Origin: Sphingobacteriales bacterium
Lineage (GTDB): Bacteria > Bacteroidota > Bacteroidia > Chitinophagales > Chitinophagaceae
DNA: 61,633 nt
Assembly (NCBI GenBank): GCA_027484425.1
Contig: JAIXSZ010000022.1
Location: 1 to 61,633, forward strand
Reading direction: 5' to 3'
Part shown: in pieces, positions 28,309-37,170 of the stretch
Layout of the letters: every line of letters begins with the position of its first letter
Position numbering within the stretch: position 1 is the stretch's first letter
Translations under genes and position numbers: made by a program
Notes under the pieces: model-generated
The model's input: the letters and a program-made list of their open reading frames with translations, nothing else
Databases searched by the model: none
Told to the model about the DNA's origin: nothing

Positions 28309-28480
28309 TATTATTCCTTTTTTGTTGCAGGAGAGAGCGTTTGGGCTCAGGTACATTTTCGTATTGGTACGGGCAGTTGAGGCAGCCATTACCACAACAG
28401 TAGCCTCGTTGTAGTAAATAATGTGCAGTGAATGTCAGCAAGCCATCGGGTGTTATGTAGTAGTCTTTACCTTCCAGCAT
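28280..28480 (-). CDS. DUF5522 small cysteine-rich protein
   Basis: The 66-residue protein has the hallmark HYLLQRGYCCGNGCLNCPY motif (four clustered Cys), preceded by DYYITPDGLLTFTA. The spacing suggests a bound metal or zinc ribbon-like knuckle; no function is established. It overlaps the downstream ATL gene by 29 bases and follows trmB by 3 bases, so the three genes are probably one operon. Confidence 0.85.
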   Translation of the reverse strand: MLEGKDYYITPDGLLTFTAHYLLQRGYCCGNGCLNCPYQYENVPEPKRSLLQQKRNNNGNNPQGKR

Positions 28481-28483
28481 GGT

Positions 28484-29197
28484 TTATTCCGCATTGTCAT
28501 TTTCGTCAGTTATCTCCGTTACTTGCTCCTTGTTGAACCTGCCTTTGAGTTTTACACCATCTACTGGTAGCGAAAAGGAAATAAAGTAGATGGTTCTACC
28601 ATCTGCCAGGTGCATTTTTTCATAGAAGGTCTGTATTGCCAGTGGTCCTGTAGCCATATTCTTACCATATATGTCTGCTATGTTTTGGTGTACAGGGCAG
28701 TTTTGTTCGGCTATAGTTTCCAGCGTAAATTCGTAGAGTTCTTTTGAGTCTGTTTTTAGGTTTATAGTAGCACCTGGTGTTAGCATTTGCTGGTATAGAT
28801 GCAAATAGCGCGGGTGGGTGAGTCTGTTCGATTCTTTTTTCAAGAACGGATCTGGGAAAATGATCCATATTTCTGCTACCTCGTTTTGGGTAAAATAGTT
28901 GGTTATCTGCCCTATATGAGTTCGCAGATAGGCTACATTATTTAGCCCCTCTTGTAGCGCTGTTTTAGCGCCAGTGTATATTCTGTTGCCTTTTATGTCT
29001 ACACCTATAAAGTTACGATCAGTATGTTGTCTGCCCAACCCTACACTATATTCGCCCTTGCCACAAGCTAGCTCCAGTGTTACTGGATTAGTATTGCCGA
29101 AGAACTGGTGCCAGTTGCCATCCATGTTTTCAGGGTGTTGCAGTACATTTCTGTAAGTTTCTATTGCCTGAAATTTTATTAGTTTTTTGTGTCCCAT
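28484..29197 (-). CDS. trmB: tRNA (guanine-N7-)-methyltransferase
   Basis: The 237-residue class I SAM methyltransferase has LELACGKGEYSVGLG (SAM-binding motif I), FIGVDIKGNRIYTGA, and the TrmB signature IWIIFPDPFLKKESNRLTHP. It forms m7G46 in the variable loop of tRNAs. The ATG at 29197 is the family start; upstream residues in the longer frame are non-homologous and run into the phosphopantetheinyl transferase gene region. It heads a close-packed minus-strand group (trmB, DUF5522, ATL). Confidence 0.93.
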   Translation of the reverse strand: MGHKKLIKFQAIETYRNVLQHPENMDGNWHQFFGNTNPVTLELACGKGEYSVGLGRQHTDRNFIGVDIKGNRIYTGAKTALQEGLNNVAYLRTHIGQITNYFTQNEVAEIWIIFPDPFLKKESNRLTHPRYLHLYQQMLTPGATINLKTDSKELYEFTLETIAEQNCPVHQNIADIYGKNMATGPLAIQTFYEKMHLADGRTIYFISFSLPVDGVKLKGRFNKEQVTEITDENDNAE

Positions 29198-29265
29198 GTG
29201 CTGGCAAAGATAGGACGAGTATTGTGAGTGGCAAATAATGGTGATAATTGTAAACTTCAGTAGTT

Positions 29266-29895
29266 CTAAAATGATACTTCTTTCACCGTCACCGCACAAT
29301 ATGGCTGAGTAGTGGCCAGTGCTGCCACATAACCCGTTGCTATGTTTATGTTATGCAGGTAGTAAGTAGTATTGTTTAGCTGTGTAGTATTGTCCGTTAC
29401 ATCAAGTTCGTTTAGCGGATGCAGGAGTCCTATGCCATCTGCTTTTAGTACTGCTTCCTTCCGCACCCACATTTGTTTGAAAACTATGTTGGGGTCATAT
29501 GCAACACTTAAAGTGGTTATTTCAGCCGGCGTCAGGTAATCTTCATAGTGTAGGCTATTCTTATTTTCTACAGTTTCTACATCTACACCCACACTGCCAG
29601 TAGCAGAGCAGGCGCATACTACAATATCACCCGAATGAGCTATGCTCATGCTATAGCCATTAGGTAAGATGGGTTTGCCATGGAGGTGGTAAGATAGCTG
29701 ATGTAGATTCACTCCAGTTCGCAGGTCAGTAAGTAGTTTGTTTGCTATAATCATGCCACGAAGGCTGTTAGCACGGTTAACAGCATGAGTTATATTGTTC
29801 AGTCTATTTTTTAGATATTCGGGCAGCTGCTCCTCGTGCCTATGTAGTTTGGTCGTTGGTATGTTATCAGTAAAGGCAAAGTAGATACTACACAT
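29266..29895 (-). CDS. 4'-phosphopantetheinyl transferase superfamily protein
   Basis: The 209-residue protein has the Sfp/AcpT signatures: SIAHSGDIVVCACS, GVDVETVEN (Mg-binding Asp and Glu) and FKQMWVRKEAVLKADGIG (the W-x-x-K-E-A block). It transfers the phosphopantetheine arm from CoA to carrier-protein serines. Family size of about 200-230 residues fits a Sfp-like enzyme rather than the short AcpS. No polyketide, peptide or fatty-acid cluster adjoins it, so the acceptor may be the housekeeping ACP or a remote cluster. It sits between the sensor kinase (12-bp gap) and trmB. Confidence 0.88.
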   Translation of the reverse strand: MCSIYFAFTDNIPTTKLHRHEEQLPEYLKNRLNNITHAVNRANSLRGMIIANKLLTDLRTGVNLHQLSYHLHGKPILPNGYSMSIAHSGDIVVCACSATGSVGVDVETVENKNSLHYEDYLTPAEITTLSVAYDPNIVFKQMWVRKEAVLKADGIGLLHPLNELDVTDNTTQLNNTTYYLHNINIATGYVAALATTQPYCAVTVKEVSF

Positions 29896-29907
29896 ATTCT
29901 TCGCAGA

Positions 29908-32583
29908 TTAGGTGGTTTTGTTGTTAGTTGTATCTATGCCTGCCTGGCTGGGCGGATATCCGTAATACTCTGTAAAACATTTGGTGAAATAGGACTGAGA
30001 TGTAAAGCCTGTGGCGTATGCAGTTTCGGTTATATTGCCTTGTTTGGTCAGTAATAGCTCCAATGCTTTTTCCAGTCTTACTTTCTTTATCAATTCAGAT
30101 GGCGAATAGCCGGTCAACGTTTTTATTTTTCGTTGAAAATGGCTTCTGTTGATGTTCATCAACTCTGCCAGTTTCTCTACCGATAGCTGTGGGTCATCCA
30201 TTTGTTCTTGTATGATTGCGTAACATTTTTGAGTAAATGGGTCTGTGCCAGAATATCTATCTTCTACATTTTTTTGAGTATCAGCCAGTGTAGTCTGGTA
30301 CCGTTCTTTATAATGCGCTACTATCGACAGTTGGTTCTTTACTAAAACTAATAGCTCAGTGGGGCTATACGGCTTAGATAGATAGGCCTGTGCTCCATTG
30401 GCTGTCCCATCTAGTCTCGATTGTGTAGTGGTTTTGGCGCTGAGTATTATCACTGGTATATGGGCTGTTAGCGCATTGTTTCTTATCTCTTTCAGCAACT
30501 CGTTGCCATCCATACCTGGCATCATCAGGTCTGTTACTACAAGGTCTGGCAGTGTGTTGGTAAGCAGGTGGGCTGCATCAATTCCATTTGTAGCTGTTAT
30601 GATATTATATCCCTCGGCGCTCAATATACTTGTGTTAAACTCCAAAATGTCTCTATCATCTTCTGCCAACAGCAATGTATAAGAGGTTTCGTTTGTAGGA
30701 GTCGTTGTAGCTGCTTGAGCAATTCGCATCGGACAAACTAGTGTAAATACAGCTCCCTTGCCCGGAGTGCTACTTACGGTTAATGTACCACGCAATAGTC
30801 TAGCTAAGTCGGCGGACAACGACAAGCCTATACCCACGCCTTTTGCTCCTGATTTGCTAGCAGTAGATGTGCGATAAAAACGCTCAAAAATTTTACTTTG
30901 TTCTTCAGTTGGTATCCCTGGTCCATTATCCCATACATTTACTGTTAGTGTCACTTCATCACTGAATGTAGATAATGTCATATCTACTCCCGCACTTCCA
31001 CCATTGGGGGTATACTTTATTGCATTAGTAGCTAGGTTGTTCAGTATTTTTTCCACCACATCTTTATCAAACATCAACTGGGGTGCATCAGCATCGGCAT
31101 TACATAGAAATTTGATATTCTTTTCGGCTGCTTGTATCTGGTATTGTTGACAAAGTTGCTCCACAAAATCTGTTATGCTGCCCACACTCTCATGCAGTGT
31201 GTAGCGCAAGGCATCTATTTTAGAAATGTCCAGCATTTGGTTTATAAGGTCATTCAGTCGTTGGGTATTACGCGCTGCTATGCCCAGTTGTTGCTGAATA
31301 TTAGGGTCTGTATTGTTCTTTTGCAATAATTCTATAGGTCCTTGTATCATCGACAAGGGTGTGCGGATTTCGTGAGCCACATTAGCAAAAAAGCGAGTTT
31401 TGGCTTCTTCTACCTGTTGTTTCACTTTTTGCCTGAAGGTTAAATAAACAAATATCCCTATACCGATTGCAAGTAATAGTAAAGCAATTACTGTTATCAA
31501 CAGTATGGTATTTCTATGTTCTTCTATGGCTAGTTTAGTTGCGTTCAGTTCCAGCTGCTGTGCCTGAATAGTTGCTTTGTTTTGGTCTGTTTGGTACTGT
31601 TTATCTAGTTTGAGTACATAACTATTTATGTCTGCATTATAGAATGAGTCATTGATGGTGGCATATAAGTACAGATAATTATAGGCATTTTTATAATCGT
31701 TCACAGCTGCATAACTCTCCGCCATAGTACCATACAAATGTGCAATATCTCGCTGACCAGCAAACATTCTTGCTGCTGCTAACGACTGCTGATAATATTT
31801 TATGGCTTCTGTGTAGTTGTTCTTCTGAAAGTGATAAAAACCGATATTGAATGTAGCTCTGAATAACTGACTTTCATTGCCCAGTGCCTTCCATATGGTA
31901 GATGCTGCGACATTGCACTGATTGGCTGAATCTGGCTTGTTAACATAGGTGTAATTAGCACCCATGTTAATGTAATAGTAGCCCCACATGGTGCTGTCGT
32001 TGATGCGATTCAGGATAGCTTTTACTTTGCTAAGTATCACCTTGGCGCTATCATATTCTTTTAAATGTTGGTGGGCTACTGCCAGATTGATATAATAATT
32101 ACCCAAGCTATCTTCTCCTAACAGCTCTCTGAAAACGTTTATTTGCTGACGGTAATACTGTTTAGCTTCTTTTCCTTGATTCCTACTATAGTAGGCAAAC
32201 CCCAACTCACCATACAATAAAGCTATTTCTTTTTTGTACTTGGGTTTGTTGCTTATCCGTAGTGCGGCAAAGTATATATCTACCGCTTCTTTATGTTTCT
32301 TTAGTGCAAACAGTGCTTTCCCTTTCACTCGCATCGCTTTTAATAGTGCGGCAGTATCTGGCTGCGACTTTATTAGCGCTATAGCCTTATCGGCATAATA
32401 TATGGACGAGTCGTTTTTTTGTTTCACCTGTGCCTTTCTAGCCATTTCTGCAAGGTCACCAGCGGCAGATTGTGCCAAGGATTTGGTAAACGTACCTGCA
32501 CAAATGCAAAATAGTAGTAGTGTCCAAATTCTGCTAGGCAGATAAGGTAGGAACCTCTTTACTATTTTGTTGTTTTCAAGCAT
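29908..32583 (-). CDS. hybrid two-component sensor: TPR, membrane, histidine kinase, receiver, AraC-type HTH
   Basis: The 891-residue protein combines a full phosphorelay in one chain. The signal/membrane part is followed by a tetratricopeptide sensor region (~35-330; NLAVAHQHLKEYDSAKVIL, NIGFYHFQKNNYTEAIKYY). A transmembrane helix lies at ~360-383 (ILLITVIALLLLAIGIGIF). HisKA has FANVAHEIRTPLS (His ~405), then HATPase (NNLATNAIKYTPNGG, GIGLSLSADLARLL), a receiver domain (DLVVTDLMMPGMDG, Asp ~684) and an AraC HTH (~785-885, SVEKLAELMNINRSHF). Classical Bacteroidota HTCS proteins use a beta-propeller sensor; TPR versions are a known alternative. It likely detects an envelope signal and regulates nearby or distant genes directly. 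Confidence 0.92.
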   Translation of the reverse strand: MLENNKIVKRFLPYLPSRIWTLLLFCICAGTFTKSLAQSAAGDLAEMARKAQVKQKNDSSIYYADKAIALIKSQPDTAALLKAMRVKGKALFALKKHKEAVDIYFAALRISNKPKYKKEIALLYGELGFAYYSRNQGKEAKQYYRQQINVFRELLGEDSLGNYYINLAVAHQHLKEYDSAKVILSKVKAILNRINDSTMWGYYYINMGANYTYVNKPDSANQCNVAASTIWKALGNESQLFRATFNIGFYHFQKNNYTEAIKYYQQSLAAARMFAGQRDIAHLYGTMAESYAAVNDYKNAYNYLYLYATINDSFYNADINSYVLKLDKQYQTDQNKATIQAQQLELNATKLAIEEHRNTILLITVIALLLLAIGIGIFVYLTFRQKVKQQVEEAKTRFFANVAHEIRTPLSMIQGPIELLQKNNTDPNIQQQLGIAARNTQRLNDLINQMLDISKIDALRYTLHESVGSITDFVEQLCQQYQIQAAEKNIKFLCNADADAPQLMFDKDVVEKILNNLATNAIKYTPNGGSAGVDMTLSTFSDEVTLTVNVWDNGPGIPTEEQSKIFERFYRTSTASKSGAKGVGIGLSLSADLARLLRGTLTVSSTPGKGAVFTLVCPMRIAQAATTTPTNETSYTLLLAEDDRDILEFNTSILSAEGYNIITATNGIDAAHLLTNTLPDLVVTDLMMPGMDGNELLKEIRNNALTAHIPVIILSAKTTTQSRLDGTANGAQAYLSKPYSPTELLVLVKNQLSIVAHYKERYQTTLADTQKNVEDRYSGTDPFTQKCYAIIQEQMDDPQLSVEKLAELMNINRSHFQRKIKTLTGYSPSELIKKVRLEKALELLLTKQGNITETAYATGFTSQSYFTKCFTEYYGYPPSQAGIDTTNNKTT

Positions 32584-32614
32584 ATCTATAGAGGTAGTGT
32601 CTTAATCGGATTAA

Positions 32615-32622
32615 CAAAGGTA
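32615..32622 (-). promoter_or_regulatory. putative -7 box for the hybrid kinase gene
   Basis: On the minus strand TACCTTTG lies about 32 bases upstream of the kinase ATG (32583) and fits TAnnTTTG exactly. A TTT stretch ~20 bases further upstream could act as -33. Confidence 0.5.
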
Positions 32623-32714
32623 GTAAGTAGCTACTATAAAAAGTGGTAAAGTGGCCAGTCGCACCAGAACGGTAGCACTATAACCTTATAAGATGTATTT
32701 TTACGCCATTCCTC

Positions 32715-33635
32715 ATGAGCAAGCGTATCTCCATACTCATTATTACTTACAATCGCCCAGCAGATTTGCTGGAGTTATTAGTGAATTTGGGTACACAGTT
32801 GCACCTTGACAATGTACTGCAAGAGATACTTATTCTCAACAATGCTTCTACCGATGACTATAATTCTGTGACAGATTTCATTGCCTCTAATCCACAGTTG
32901 AACGTCACTTACATATGGTCCGACGAAAATTTGGGCGTAGCAAGAGGTAGAAATAGGCTCATGCAGATAGCCACTGGCGAATTGTTATTGAGTCTGGATG
33001 ACGATATGGTCTTCACAGCAGCAGATGATTTAGTTAAGCTAGCTTCATTGTTCGATGAGCCTTTCTTCAAAACATCCAACACAGGTATTATCACATTTGG
33101 GGTGGTGTACTACGATACACGAGAGGTGCAAGTAACAGCCTTCCCCCACAAGAAGTACGAGAAATATGCTGCAATACCCCGTTTTCATACAGCCTACTTT
33201 GCTGGTGGTGCACACATCATGTTGGCAGAGGTCATAGCCAAAACCGGACTTTACCCCACCGACTTTCATTATGGCATGGAGGAATACGACCTTAGTTACC
33301 GCATACTCAATGCGGGTTATACCATAGGCTATGATAACGCAGTAACCGTAGCCCATAAAGAGTCGCCACTGGGTAGGCAGCCTAGCTACAAAAAATTACA
33401 GATGCAATGGGTGAATAAAAGTAAAGTAGCGTGGCGATACCTTCCATTCCAGTATTTTGTTACTACCGCTATCGGCTGGGCTATACAATATATACGTACA
33501 GCAAAAGGCAACTGGGGTGCTTTTCTGGCTGCTATAGCACAGATTTTACGCATTCCATTCACCGAAAAACGAACTGTAGTGAGCAAGACTACGCTGGCAT
33601 ACCTCAAAAAAGTAGAAGCAAGGCTCAAATATTAG
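32715..33635 (+). CDS. glycosyltransferase, family 2
   Basis: The 306-residue GT-A fold protein opens with RISILIITYNRPADLLELL and has LNNASTDD, the WSDENLGVARGRNRL block and a DDD metal-binding motif (LLSLDDDMVF). The second catalytic region is FAGGAHIMLAEV with YGMEEYDLSYRI. Family 2 enzymes transfer sugars from nucleotide donors to surface polysaccharides or lipids. No transmembrane segment. It stands apart from other sugar genes and precedes the DUF58 gene by 37 bp. Donor and acceptor unknown. Confidence 0.88.
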   Translation: MSKRISILIITYNRPADLLELLVNLGTQLHLDNVLQEILILNNASTDDYNSVTDFIASNPQLNVTYIWSDENLGVARGRNRLMQIATGELLLSLDDDMVFTAADDLVKLASLFDEPFFKTSNTGIITFGVVYYDTREVQVTAFPHKKYEKYAAIPRFHTAYFAGGAHIMLAEVIAKTGLYPTDFHYGMEEYDLSYRILNAGYTIGYDNAVTVAHKESPLGRQPSYKKLQMQWVNKSKVAWRYLPFQYFVTTAIGWAIQYIRTAKGNWGAFLAAIAQILRIPFTEKRTVVSKTTLAYLKKVEARLKY

Positions 33636-33672
33636 CCCATTACCCATACATGCTGGCTGACATTATTGTCTA

Positions 33673-34617
33673 TTGCTTTCCTTAACTTTACCCTACTTTT
33701 TTAAACTACAAGCTTTGCTGCTACAACAACCACTCAACGAAAACTTAGAACTGATAGCCCGGCAGGTAGTTGAGGGTTTTATATTGGGGTTACACAAAAG
33801 TCCTTTTCATGGATTTTCTGTCGAGTTTGCCGAGCACAGGTTGTACAACCAAGGTGACCCGCTCCGGCACATAGACTGGCGCGTGTATGGGCGTACCGAC
33901 AAATTATTCATTAAGCGGTTTGAGGAAGAAACCAACCTCAGGTGCTGTATAGTCATGGATACTTCGTCCTCTATGCAGTTTCCTCGCGACACACAAAAGG
34001 TAAATAAATTGCAGTTTTCGTGTGTGGCAGCTGCCAGTCTGCTGCAACTCATGAAGCGTCAGCTAGATGCTTCAGCTCTTGCACTATTCGACGAGCAAGT
34101 ATATTATATGTCTGAATGCCGGTCTTCGCCTAGTCATTACCGTATGCTTACCAATGAGCTGCAACGCACACTCAACATTACTACCGATAACAAAGTGACC
34201 AACGCAGCCGCTGCGATACACCGCATAGCAGAGCAGATGCACAAACGGTCGCTCGTTATCATATTCAGCGATATGATGGACGATGCTGCCAACATAGAGG
34301 AGCTATTTGCAGCGCTGCAACACCTTAAGTACAACAAACATGAGGTGATACTGTTTCATGTGGCAGATGGTGCGCAGGAGATGGATTTTGAGTTCGAAAA
34401 CCGCCCTTATGAGTTTGTAGATATGGAAAGTGGTGAACGCGTAAAGCTGCAACCACACCAAATCAAAGATGAATATGTGGCAAAGATGAAAGACTTTAGA
34501 ACGCTCATTGAGCAGCGATGCCATCAGTATCATGTAGATAGGGTGGCAGTAGACCTCACCAAACCCGTAGACGAAGTATTACATGCTTTTTTGGTGAAAC
34601 GAAATAAATTGATGTAA
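33673..34617 (+). CDS. DUF58 domain protein
   Basis: The 314-residue protein carries the DUF58 signature: SPFHGFSVEFAEHRLYNQGD followed by HIDWRVYGRTDKLFIKRFEEE, then a von Willebrand A-like fold with MDTSSSM (MIDAS-like). DUF58 proteins often pair with MoxR ATPases and aerotolerance (Bat) membrane proteins; no MoxR partner is present. The start is TTG at 33673: upstream, a stop (TGA at 33658) precedes it and no ATG exists until far inside the domain. Confidence 0.8.
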   Translation: MLSLTLPYFFKLQALLLQQPLNENLELIARQVVEGFILGLHKSPFHGFSVEFAEHRLYNQGDPLRHIDWRVYGRTDKLFIKRFEEETNLRCCIVMDTSSSMQFPRDTQKVNKLQFSCVAAASLLQLMKRQLDASALALFDEQVYYMSECRSSPSHYRMLTNELQRTLNITTDNKVTNAAAAIHRIAEQMHKRSLVIIFSDMMDDAANIEELFAALQHLKYNKHEVILFHVADGAQEMDFEFENRPYEFVDMESGERVKLQPHQIKDEYVAKMKDFRTLIEQRCHQYHVDRVAVDLTKPVDEVLHAFLVKRNKLM

Positions 34618-34634
34618 TCATCGATTTTTTTATC

Positions 34635-34642
34635 TACATTTG
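34635..34642 (+). promoter_or_regulatory. -7 box of the DUF177-rpmF-plsX operon
   Basis: TACATTTG fits the Bacteroidota -7 consensus, and a TTG about 23 bases upstream, at the end of the DUF58 gene, can serve as -33. It leaves a ~70-base leader. Confidence 0.6.
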
Positions 34643-34658
34643 CAGCCCGTTTTCACCG

Positions 34659-34702
34659 TACCCTGCGAAGGGTATTAAAAACTATACCCATAAAAGGGTG
34701 GT
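34659..34702 (+). promoter_or_regulatory. paired small hairpins in the operon leader
   Basis: TACCCT-GCGA-AGGGTA (34659-34674) and a similar ACCC-(ATAAA)-GGGT hairpin near 34687-34699 lie between the promoter and the DUF177 start. The shared TACCC/GGGTA core suggests a leader element, perhaps for ribosomal-protein control. This is inference. Confidence 0.35.
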
Positions 34703-34718
34703 AAAGATGGGTTAAGGT

Positions 34719-35294
34719 ATGAAGTATAACCGGGAGTTTGAGATTGCCTGGCAGGGTTTAAAACCCGGACCAAAGACCTACGTGTACGATATCGATGATC
34801 GTTTCATGCAGGAACGTGAGGCTGGCGAGGAATTCAAAAACTGGAATGCTACTATCAAAATGGAGTTTGATAAGCATGAGAATTTCTTCATGTTGAAGTT
34901 TGACATAGATGGTAAAGTAACCGTAGCTTGCGACAGGTGTGGAGAAGATTTTGAGCTGAAGCTGTGGGACGAGTTCAGTTTGGTCATTAAGTTGATGGGG
35001 GTTGACGAAACAGAGATACCAGAGGAAGAGGACGATGTGGTGTTTATATCTCGAGCCGATACAGTGATAGATGTAAGTGTGTGGATGTATGAGTTTCTGA
35101 TGCTGAGTGTGCCGCTACAACGCATACACCCCGATACTAAACAAGGTAAACCGGGCTGCAACGAAGAAGTACTGAAGTTGCTGGATAGTTTGGCAGAAAA
35201 AGAGGAAGAGGAGGAAGAGCCAACCAACCCACTGTGGAAAGCGCTGAAGGGAATAAAAATTGACGAAGAAGCAACTGACAATAACAAAAACTAA
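34719..35294 (+). CDS. DUF177 (YceD-like) protein
   Basis: The 191-residue acidic protein has the YceD core with the paired-Cys zinc site VTVACDRCGEDFELKL and a second Cys near GKPGCNEEVLKLL. DUF177 proteins sit directly upstream of rpmF in most bacteria and have been linked to 23S rRNA or large-subunit maturation. The tail is unusually acidic (EKEEEEEEPTNPLW). It is the first gene of the operon with rpmF and plsX. Confidence 0.9.
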   Translation: MKYNREFEIAWQGLKPGPKTYVYDIDDRFMQEREAGEEFKNWNATIKMEFDKHENFFMLKFDIDGKVTVACDRCGEDFELKLWDEFSLVIKLMGVDETEIPEEEDDVVFISRADTVIDVSVWMYEFLMLSVPLQRIHPDTKQGKPGCNEEVLKLLDSLAEKEEEEEEPTNPLWKALKGIKIDEEATDNNKN

Positions 35295-35297
35295 TTC

Positions 35298-35305
35298 TAC
35301 CTTTG
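35298..35305 (+). promoter_or_regulatory. possible internal -7 box before rpmF
   Basis: TACCTTTG lies directly after the DUF177 stop and about 48 bases before the rpmF ATG. The -33 element is unclear. Confidence 0.4.
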
Positions 35306-35352
35306 CGGTAGCTATTATTATATAACAAGTTAACAATTATAAATTAAGTAAA

Positions 35353-35577
35353 ATGCCTAATCCTAAAAGACGACACTCGCAGCAAAGAGGCGCAAAACGC
35401 AGGACTCACTACAAGGCAACTGCAGAAACCTGGAGCATCGACAGAACTACAGGCGAAAGCCATCTGCGTCACCGTGCGCATTGGGTAGAAGGAAAATTGT
35501 ACTATCGTGGCAACGTGGTAGTAGACAAGTCTCCTGCCGAGTCAGCTGCTGCTGAAGATATTGAAACTATTCAATAA
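35353..35577 (+). CDS. rpmF: 50S ribosomal protein L32
   Basis: The 74-residue basic protein opens [20 protein letters not shown], the L32 hallmark. It lacks the CxxC zinc pair seen in many L32 forms (the equivalent region reads [16 protein letters not shown]), fitting a zinc-independent form. Its C-terminal extension (~15 residues, [15 protein letters not shown]) is longer than in many relatives. It is flanked by DUF177 and plsX, the standard order. Confidence 0.95.
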   Translation: MPNPKRRHSQQRGAKRRTHYKATAETWSIDRTTGESHLRHRAHWVEGKLYYRGNVVVDKSPAESAAAEDIETIQ

Positions 35578-35594
35578 CCAAACTATTTTCAACT

Positions 35595-36545
35595 ATGAAG
35601 ATAGGGCTTGATATTATGGGCGGCGACTTCGCCCCCGCAGAAGCTATAAAAGGTGTGCAGTTGTTTTTTGAGCAAATGCCCGATTCGCCGGTGCATATGT
35701 TGCTCATTGGCGACGAAAGTGCTGCCGCCCCTTATCTTCCGTTGATAGAGGCATACACCCACAGGTATACTTTCGTTCAGGCTAACGATGTCATAGGTAT
35801 GGACGAACATCCTACCCGTGCATTCAAAGAAAAGCCGGGCTCTAGCATTGCTATTGGTTTTGGTATGTTGGCTAAGGGTCTTGCCGATGCCTTCATTAGT
35901 GCCGGTAACACTGGTGCTATGTTGGTTGGTGCTATGTATTCTGTCAAGACTATCGAAGGGGTATTGCGCCCCACAATAGCTACTCCAGTACCCAGAATGG
36001 ACGGTAAGTTCAACTGTATGCTCGATGTAGGTATCAACGCCGACTGCAAACCAGAACATCTGGTACAGTTTGCACAGTTGGGCTCTATATACTCTCAGTA
36101 CATCATGGGCATGCCCAATCCTAAAGTAGGACTGATGAACATAGGTGAGGAAGAAGGCAAGGGCAACATCCTTGCTCAGGCTACTTATCCGTTGCTCAAA
36201 GAACTAAAGGGTATCAACTTCATTGGCAACATAGAAGGCAGAGATGTATTCTACGACAAAGCTGAGGTGATAGTATGCGAGGGTTTTGTAGGCAATGTCA
36301 TCATCAAGATGGCTGAGTCTGTGTACGATATCTTCAAAGTACAAAGAGGTGTGGAAGATGAATTCCTCAATACCTTCAACTTTGAGCAGTATGGTGGCAC
36401 GCCAGTATTGGGTATCAACAAGCCAGTTATCATCGGTCATGGCATATCACACGCAGTGGCATTCCGCAACAAGATAGAGCTGGCTGGCAAGTTCATCTCC
36501 TCCGATATCATTGCCACTTTCAAAGAGAAGTTTAAGCAACTTTAG
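35595..36545 (+). CDS. plsX: phosphate acyltransferase
   Basis: The 316-residue enzyme begins MKIGLDIMGGDFAPAEAIKG, the PlsX signature, and contains GNTGAML and EGFVGNVIIKMAE. It makes acyl-phosphate from acyl-ACP for phospholipid synthesis at the inner face of the membrane. It follows rpmF by 17 bp. The fabH gene that commonly follows is absent: a strong terminator comes directly after the stop, then an unrelated ogt gene. Confidence 0.95.
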   Translation: MKIGLDIMGGDFAPAEAIKGVQLFFEQMPDSPVHMLLIGDESAAAPYLPLIEAYTHRYTFVQANDVIGMDEHPTRAFKEKPGSSIAIGFGMLAKGLADAFISAGNTGAMLVGAMYSVKTIEGVLRPTIATPVPRMDGKFNCMLDVGINADCKPEHLVQFAQLGSIYSQYIMGMPNPKVGLMNIGEEEGKGNILAQATYPLLKELKGINFIGNIEGRDVFYDKAEVIVCEGFVGNVIIKMAESVYDIFKVQRGVEDEFLNTFNFEQYGGTPVLGINKPVIIGHGISHAVAFRNKIELAGKFISSDIIATFKEKFKQL

Positions 36546-36566
36546 TTTGCTCTGAATATTTTTCTT

Positions 36567-36606
36567 ACAGCATACCTCGCATCATGCAGGGTATGCTGTA
36601 TTTTTA
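36567..36606 (+). terminator. rho-independent terminator after plsX
   Basis: ACAGCATACC (36567-36576) pairs with GGTATGCTGT (36590-36599), a 10-bp stem with a 13-nt loop, followed by ATTTTTAT. Confidence 0.85.
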
Positions 36607-36630
36607 TGGGCACATTCGCCATTCATCCCC

Positions 36631-37170
36631 ATGTCACCTATTCTCTATCTCTCCCACACCCATACACCACTAGGCAAAATGCTGATGGGTGCCACAGATA
36701 CTGGCATCTGCCTGTTCGACTTCGAGTACCGTCGCAGTATAGACAGCATCATCAAGCGCATCGAAACCCACGCCGGCACCACCTTTCAGCAAGGGCATCA
36801 TCCTTTTTTCGATCTACTGGAGCAGCAAATACAAGAATATTTCAGCGGCACACGCACAGAGTTTCAGCTTCCCCTCCACCTCATAGGCACTCCATTTCAG
36901 CAGCAGGTGTGGCAAGCATTACAACAAATACCTTACGGCGCTATCCGCTCTTACAAACAACAATCTATTTTTCTTGGCAACGAAAAAGCCATTCGTGCCG
37001 TAGCCGGTGCCAATGGCGACAATGGTATAGCCATCATCATACCCTGCCACCGGGTAGTAGGCGAAAACGGCAGCCTCACCGGTTATGGTGGTGGGCTCCA
37101 GCGCAAAAAATGGCTACTCGACCATGAGCGCAAAACCCTAGGCGGCATGCAGCAGGGGCAGTTGTTTTAA
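36631..37170 (+). CDS. ogt: methylated-DNA--[protein]-cysteine S-methyltransferase
   Basis: The 179-residue protein has the N-terminal Ogt domain and the C-terminal alkyltransferase domain: FQQQVWQALQQIPYGAIRSY, RAVAGANGDNGIAIIIPCHRVVG (active-site Cys in PCHRV) and GYGGGLQRKKWLLDHE. It repairs O6-methylguanine by suicide transfer to the cysteine. Start ATG at 36631. It overlaps the stop of convergent ribH by 4 bases. Confidence 0.93.
   Translation: MSPILYLSHTHTPLGKMLMGATDTGICLFDFEYRRSIDSIIKRIETHAGTTFQQGHHPFFDLLEQQIQEYFSGTRTEFQLPLHLIGTPFQQQVWQALQQIPYGAIRSYKQQSIFLGNEKAIRAVAGANGDNGIAIIIPCHRVVGENGSLTGYGGGLQRKKWLLDHERKTLGGMQQGQLF

Noticed and set aside
36606-37127. Long alternative plus-strand frame overlapping ogt
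   Set aside because: Shadow frame of the ogt gene. The true frame carries PCHRV and the whole family profile.
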